64,000 nucleotides of DNA from Lomentospora prolificans (taxonomy: Eukaryota > Ascomycota > Sordariomycetes > Microascales > Microascaceae): the NCBI GenBank assembly GCA_029532625.1, contig JARFXM010000003.1:992001-1056000 (forward strand), read 5' to 3'. The position numbers were made by a program, and so were the translations under genes. Position 1 is the stretch's first letter, and each line of letters begins with the position of its first letter. The notes under the pieces were generated by a model. That model was not told the origin of the DNA, searched no databases, and saw only the letters and a list, made by a program, of their open reading frames with translations. Below, piece after piece: positions 61,551 to 64,000 of the stretch.

Positions 61551-62064
61551 TCAAAGAACCTGACTGCCCTTGCTGGCACCCGCCTTTCCTCCAGTCTTCT
61601 TAGGAAGAAGATCTGTAACATGTTAGAGATACAATGTCAACAACGGGATGGAAGCCAACATACTCTGGTGGATATTGGGAAGGACACCTCCTTGCGCGAT
61701 AGTAACATGACCAAGAAGCTTGTTCAACTCCTCGTCGTTTCGGATGGCGAGCTGGAGATGGCGGGGGATAATACGCGTCTTCTTGTTGTCACGGGCAGCG
61801 TTGCCGGCCAACTCGAGAATTTCAGCGGCGAGATACTCGAGGACAGCCGCGAGGTAAACAGGAGCACCGGCACCAACTCGCTGAGCATAGTTGCCCTTCC
61901 TCAATAGACGATGGACACGACCCACAGGGAAGGCAAGGCCAGCCTTGGAAGAGCGGCTAGATGCTTGGTTAGCGAATATCATATGCCAAAACAACAGATG
62001 ATACTTACGACTGCGCGTTCTTGGAACCGCTAGCCTTGCCACCGGATTTGCCACCGCCAGTCAT
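61551..62064 (-). CDS. Histone H2A
   Basis: Core histone that pairs with H2B in the nucleosome. Three exons: 62,064-62,009, 61,956-61,664 and 61,612-61,551, with introns of 52 and 51 nt (GTAAGT..TAG; GTATGT..CAG, branch CTAAC). The total is 411 nt, 136 residues. The N-terminal tail MTGGGKSGGKASGSKNAQS leads into RSSKAGLAFPVGRVHRLLRK, the H2A signature. The histone fold and acidic-patch residues (EYLAAEILELAGNAARD, RNDEELNKLL) are all present. The tail reads NLLPKKTGGKAGASKGSQVL. The family ends in SQEL/SQ(E/D)-hydrophobic, the phosphorylation site for ATM/ATR-type kinases. Here the Ser-Gln is kept (Ser133), but the next residue reads Val (codon GTT). It is a divergent neighbour of H2B. Confidence 0.95.
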
Positions 62065-63041
62065 TTTGAAAAGGTTGGAGAGATGAGTTTATGTTTGAAT
62101 AAAAAGCGAGTCTGAAAAAGACGCAAATGTAATAGATGCCAACGTTTGAATTGGACGAGGATTAAAATCGGGAAGAGCTGATGAAGAGCAAAGGTAGAAG
62201 GTGTGGGTTTTGGGGAAGGGGAGCATTAAGTAGTTTTCGCGTACTTGCTGCTACGGTCACGGATCACTGGAATTTGACGAGACCCGCTAATCCTAAAACG
62301 GAAATACGTGTACCTGCTTGTAGCTCCATTTGATGACAAGAACGACGTCAAGAGGCCTATTTTCTGACTAATCAATGACAGCCAATCTTGTCAACGAAAG
62401 CCGAGTAAAAGGTTCTAGCCTTCACAAGGCCGGACATTAGAGGGAAATCATCTGCAAATAGAAGACACGCGCGCTCCGGCACCACTCGTGAATACATCTC
62501 TTGGGGACTATATTTTATTCCCCTCTCTTCTTTCCTCGGGTGATGTACCTGTGTGAGCTGGACAATTTTGCGGTACATCTTTGATATCCTCATGATGCTT
62601 CTGAGAGCTCTCTAAAACACTATCATTGGGAGGCGGCTGGGGCGATGAAGCCACGCGCGCACTGGACGCGTCAAGTATTATCTGGGGACTACAGCCCCAG
62701 AAATTACCAGTTTTGGTAATGTTATGGTGTGGCTCGAGGTTGGGGTGAGAAATTCACGGGAAATTTACTCTTGTACAATATACTTCTACCTCAGGCTAAG
62801 CATATATGGATAATAAAGGTATCCTGGTACCTCCATCCGCGCTTGCCATCCTGTTTGCTGAATCAGTACTGGTCATGGTCACCTACAAAAAGGTTCGGCC
62901 TCCCCCAACCTTCTCCTCGCATCTTCCCTCAACTCATCCCTTTAACTATCCATACTGCCAAATATTACCGACATCGACGCGTCTTATCCTCATCCGTCAA
63001 CTCTAGTTTACTTTCCCCCCTAACCGTGATTTTATTCCAAA
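62065..63041. promoter_or_regulatory. Divergent H2A/H2B promoter region
   Basis: These 977 bp lie between the two histone start codons, the usual arrangement for co-regulated fungal H2A/H2B pairs. CCAAT occurs at 62,382-62,386 and, reversed, at 62,625-62,629. The short frames here (for example 62,372-62,593 minus) lack family features and look like chance openings. Confidence 0.6.
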
Positions 63042-63607
63042 ATGCCCCCTAAGGCCGACAAGAAGCCCGCCGCTAAGGCCCCTGCCACCGCCTCCAAGGC
63101 GCCCGAGAAGAAAGATGCCGGCAAGAAGACCGCTGCCTCTGGCGAGAAGAAGAAGCGCACCAAGGCGCGAAAGGAGACATATTCTTCTTATATCTACAAG
63201 GGTATCGACATCACAATGCGCCAAAAACCCCTTTTCACATACTAATATTTTGCAGTTCTGAAACAGGTTCATCCTGACACCGGTATCTCGAACCGCGCCA
63301 TGTCGATTCTCAACTCCTTTGTCAATGGTAAGACCAGTGGCACAACATTTTGTTTAAAATTGGTGCTGACACAAGTATAGACATTTTTGAACGTGTTGCC
63401 ACTGAGGCATCCAAGCTCGCGGCATACAACAAGAAGTCCACCATCTCGTCTCGTGAAATTCAGACCTCGTAAGCATTTCAGCTGGTTTGTTCTATTTCTA
63501 AGCTAACCCACTGTAGTGTTAGGCTTATTCTTCCCGGTGAACTCGCCAAGCATGCGGTGTCTGAAGGCACCAAGGCAGTTACCAAGTATTCTTCGTCCAC
63601 GAAATAG
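63042..63607 (+). CDS. Histone H2B
   Basis: Core histone, partner of H2A. Four exons: 63,042-63,201, 63,256-63,327, 63,381-63,468 and 63,517-63,607. The introns are 54, 53 and 48 nt, each with a recognisable branch site (CTAAT, CTGAC, CTAAC). The total is 411 nt, 136 residues. The Lys/Ala-rich tail [19 protein letters not shown] is followed by [37 protein letters not shown] and [19 protein letters not shown], ending VTKYSSSTK. The Lys in VTKYSSS (Lys130) corresponds to the conserved monoubiquitination site (Lys123 of budding yeast). The start follows an AACCGTGATTTTATTCCAAA-type pyrimidine/A-rich leader. The downstream gene is convergent. Confidence 0.96.
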
Positions 63608-63855
63608 GATAATCAAGGTCTTTGGGGCGAATAGTATCGGGTGTCTCTGAGGGCCCCGGTCAGGGCCAGTAGCACGTTCTTCTTTCAGTGTCTCTAATGC
63701 GTTACGGATGGTTTTTGTTTTTTCAGGGGCAATGATATTTATTTGCACGGTCAATGGGGTTCGCGGTTGTACAATACAATTGAGATTAGGGATTCGGTCG
63801 AAATGGAACATTTCAATTTCATCCAGTCTTTGGTATCACAATTCCGATTGCCATG

Positions 63856-64000
63856 TTAACGAAGACCCGCCTTGCTTCGCTTGACGACTTGCGGAACCGG
63901 TTGGAGAATACCTTTGTTGTTGTCAGAGCCCAATGCCATTCCCGTGCTCCATCCCATTTTCTCGAGCATGGCGCGACCGCGGTTTTCTGTTCCCAGCTCC
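63856..64000 (-). CDS. SQS1: SQS1-like R3H/G-patch protein, C-terminal end, partial
   Basis: The last 47 codons of a minus-strand gene enter from the right edge. They read GRAMLEKMGWSTGMALG, the core of a G-patch domain (LxxMGWxxGxxLG), then NNKGILQPVPQVVKRSKAGL and a stop at 63,856-63,858. A terminal G-patch followed by KGI..P....KR.KAGLG is typical of Sqs1/Pfa1-type proteins that activate the DEAH helicase Prp43 in splicing and ribosome synthesis. The R3H domain and the rest lie outside the window. The name is by resemblance of this short end only. The 248 bp to H2B hold no gene. Confidence 0.75.
   Translation of the reverse strand, partial: ELGTENRGRAMLEKMGWSTGMALGSDNNKGILQPVPQVVKRSKAGLR

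Noticed and set aside
62372..62593. 73-codon frame in the H2A/H2B intergenic region
   Set aside because: No recognisable domain or splice context; it lies in a shared promoter.
62729..63052. Plus-strand frames just upstream of H2B
   Set aside because: They overlap the H2B leader and start in another frame; no family features.

Overview
The window looks like nuclear DNA of a filamentous ascomycete (Pezizomycotina). The reasons are: short 48-77 nt GT..AG introns with CTRAY branch sites, a divergent H2A/H2B gene pair, and a very large AT-rich block with the signature of repeat-induced point mutation (RIP, mainly CpA to TpA). A Eurotiomycete-like host is my guess only. G+C levels are judged by eye.

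Layout. (1) Positions 1-~520, normal composition: exons of an ORC1-like gene (minus strand, BAH domain), running off the left edge and butting 5'-first against the AT-rich block. (2) Positions ~530-58,830: about 58 kb without an intact gene, built of mutated, nested transposable elements. I could trace three LTR families from the sequence: LTR1 (about 305 or 349 bp), LTR2 (about 455 bp) and LTR3 (319 bp). I also found several Ty3/Gypsy pol relics (plus strand near 18.5-19.3 kb and 28.6-32.1 kb; minus strand near 14.3-14.6 kb and 38-39.6 kb), a Tc1/mariner element with an internally deleted derivative, a 108-bp LTR-like insertion, and long inverted repeats. Many insertions still carry 5-bp target-site duplications, so the order of nesting can be read. 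(3) Positions 58,837-64,000, normal composition and gene-dense: KGD2 (E2 of 2-oxoglutarate dehydrogenase, minus), an NDUFB9/B22-like complex I subunit (plus), histone H2A (minus), histone H2B (plus) and the C-terminus of an SQS1-like G-patch protein (minus).

How the genes relate. KGD2 and the complex I subunit are both mitochondrial and share a 449-bp divergent promoter with four CCAAT pentamers. H2A and H2B share a 977-bp divergent promoter. The change from housekeeping genes to RIP-mutated repeats is abrupt on both sides, as expected of a heterochromatic AT-isochore or a (peri)centromeric repeat island. The main interest lies in the nesting of the block and in two inverted-LTR structures.
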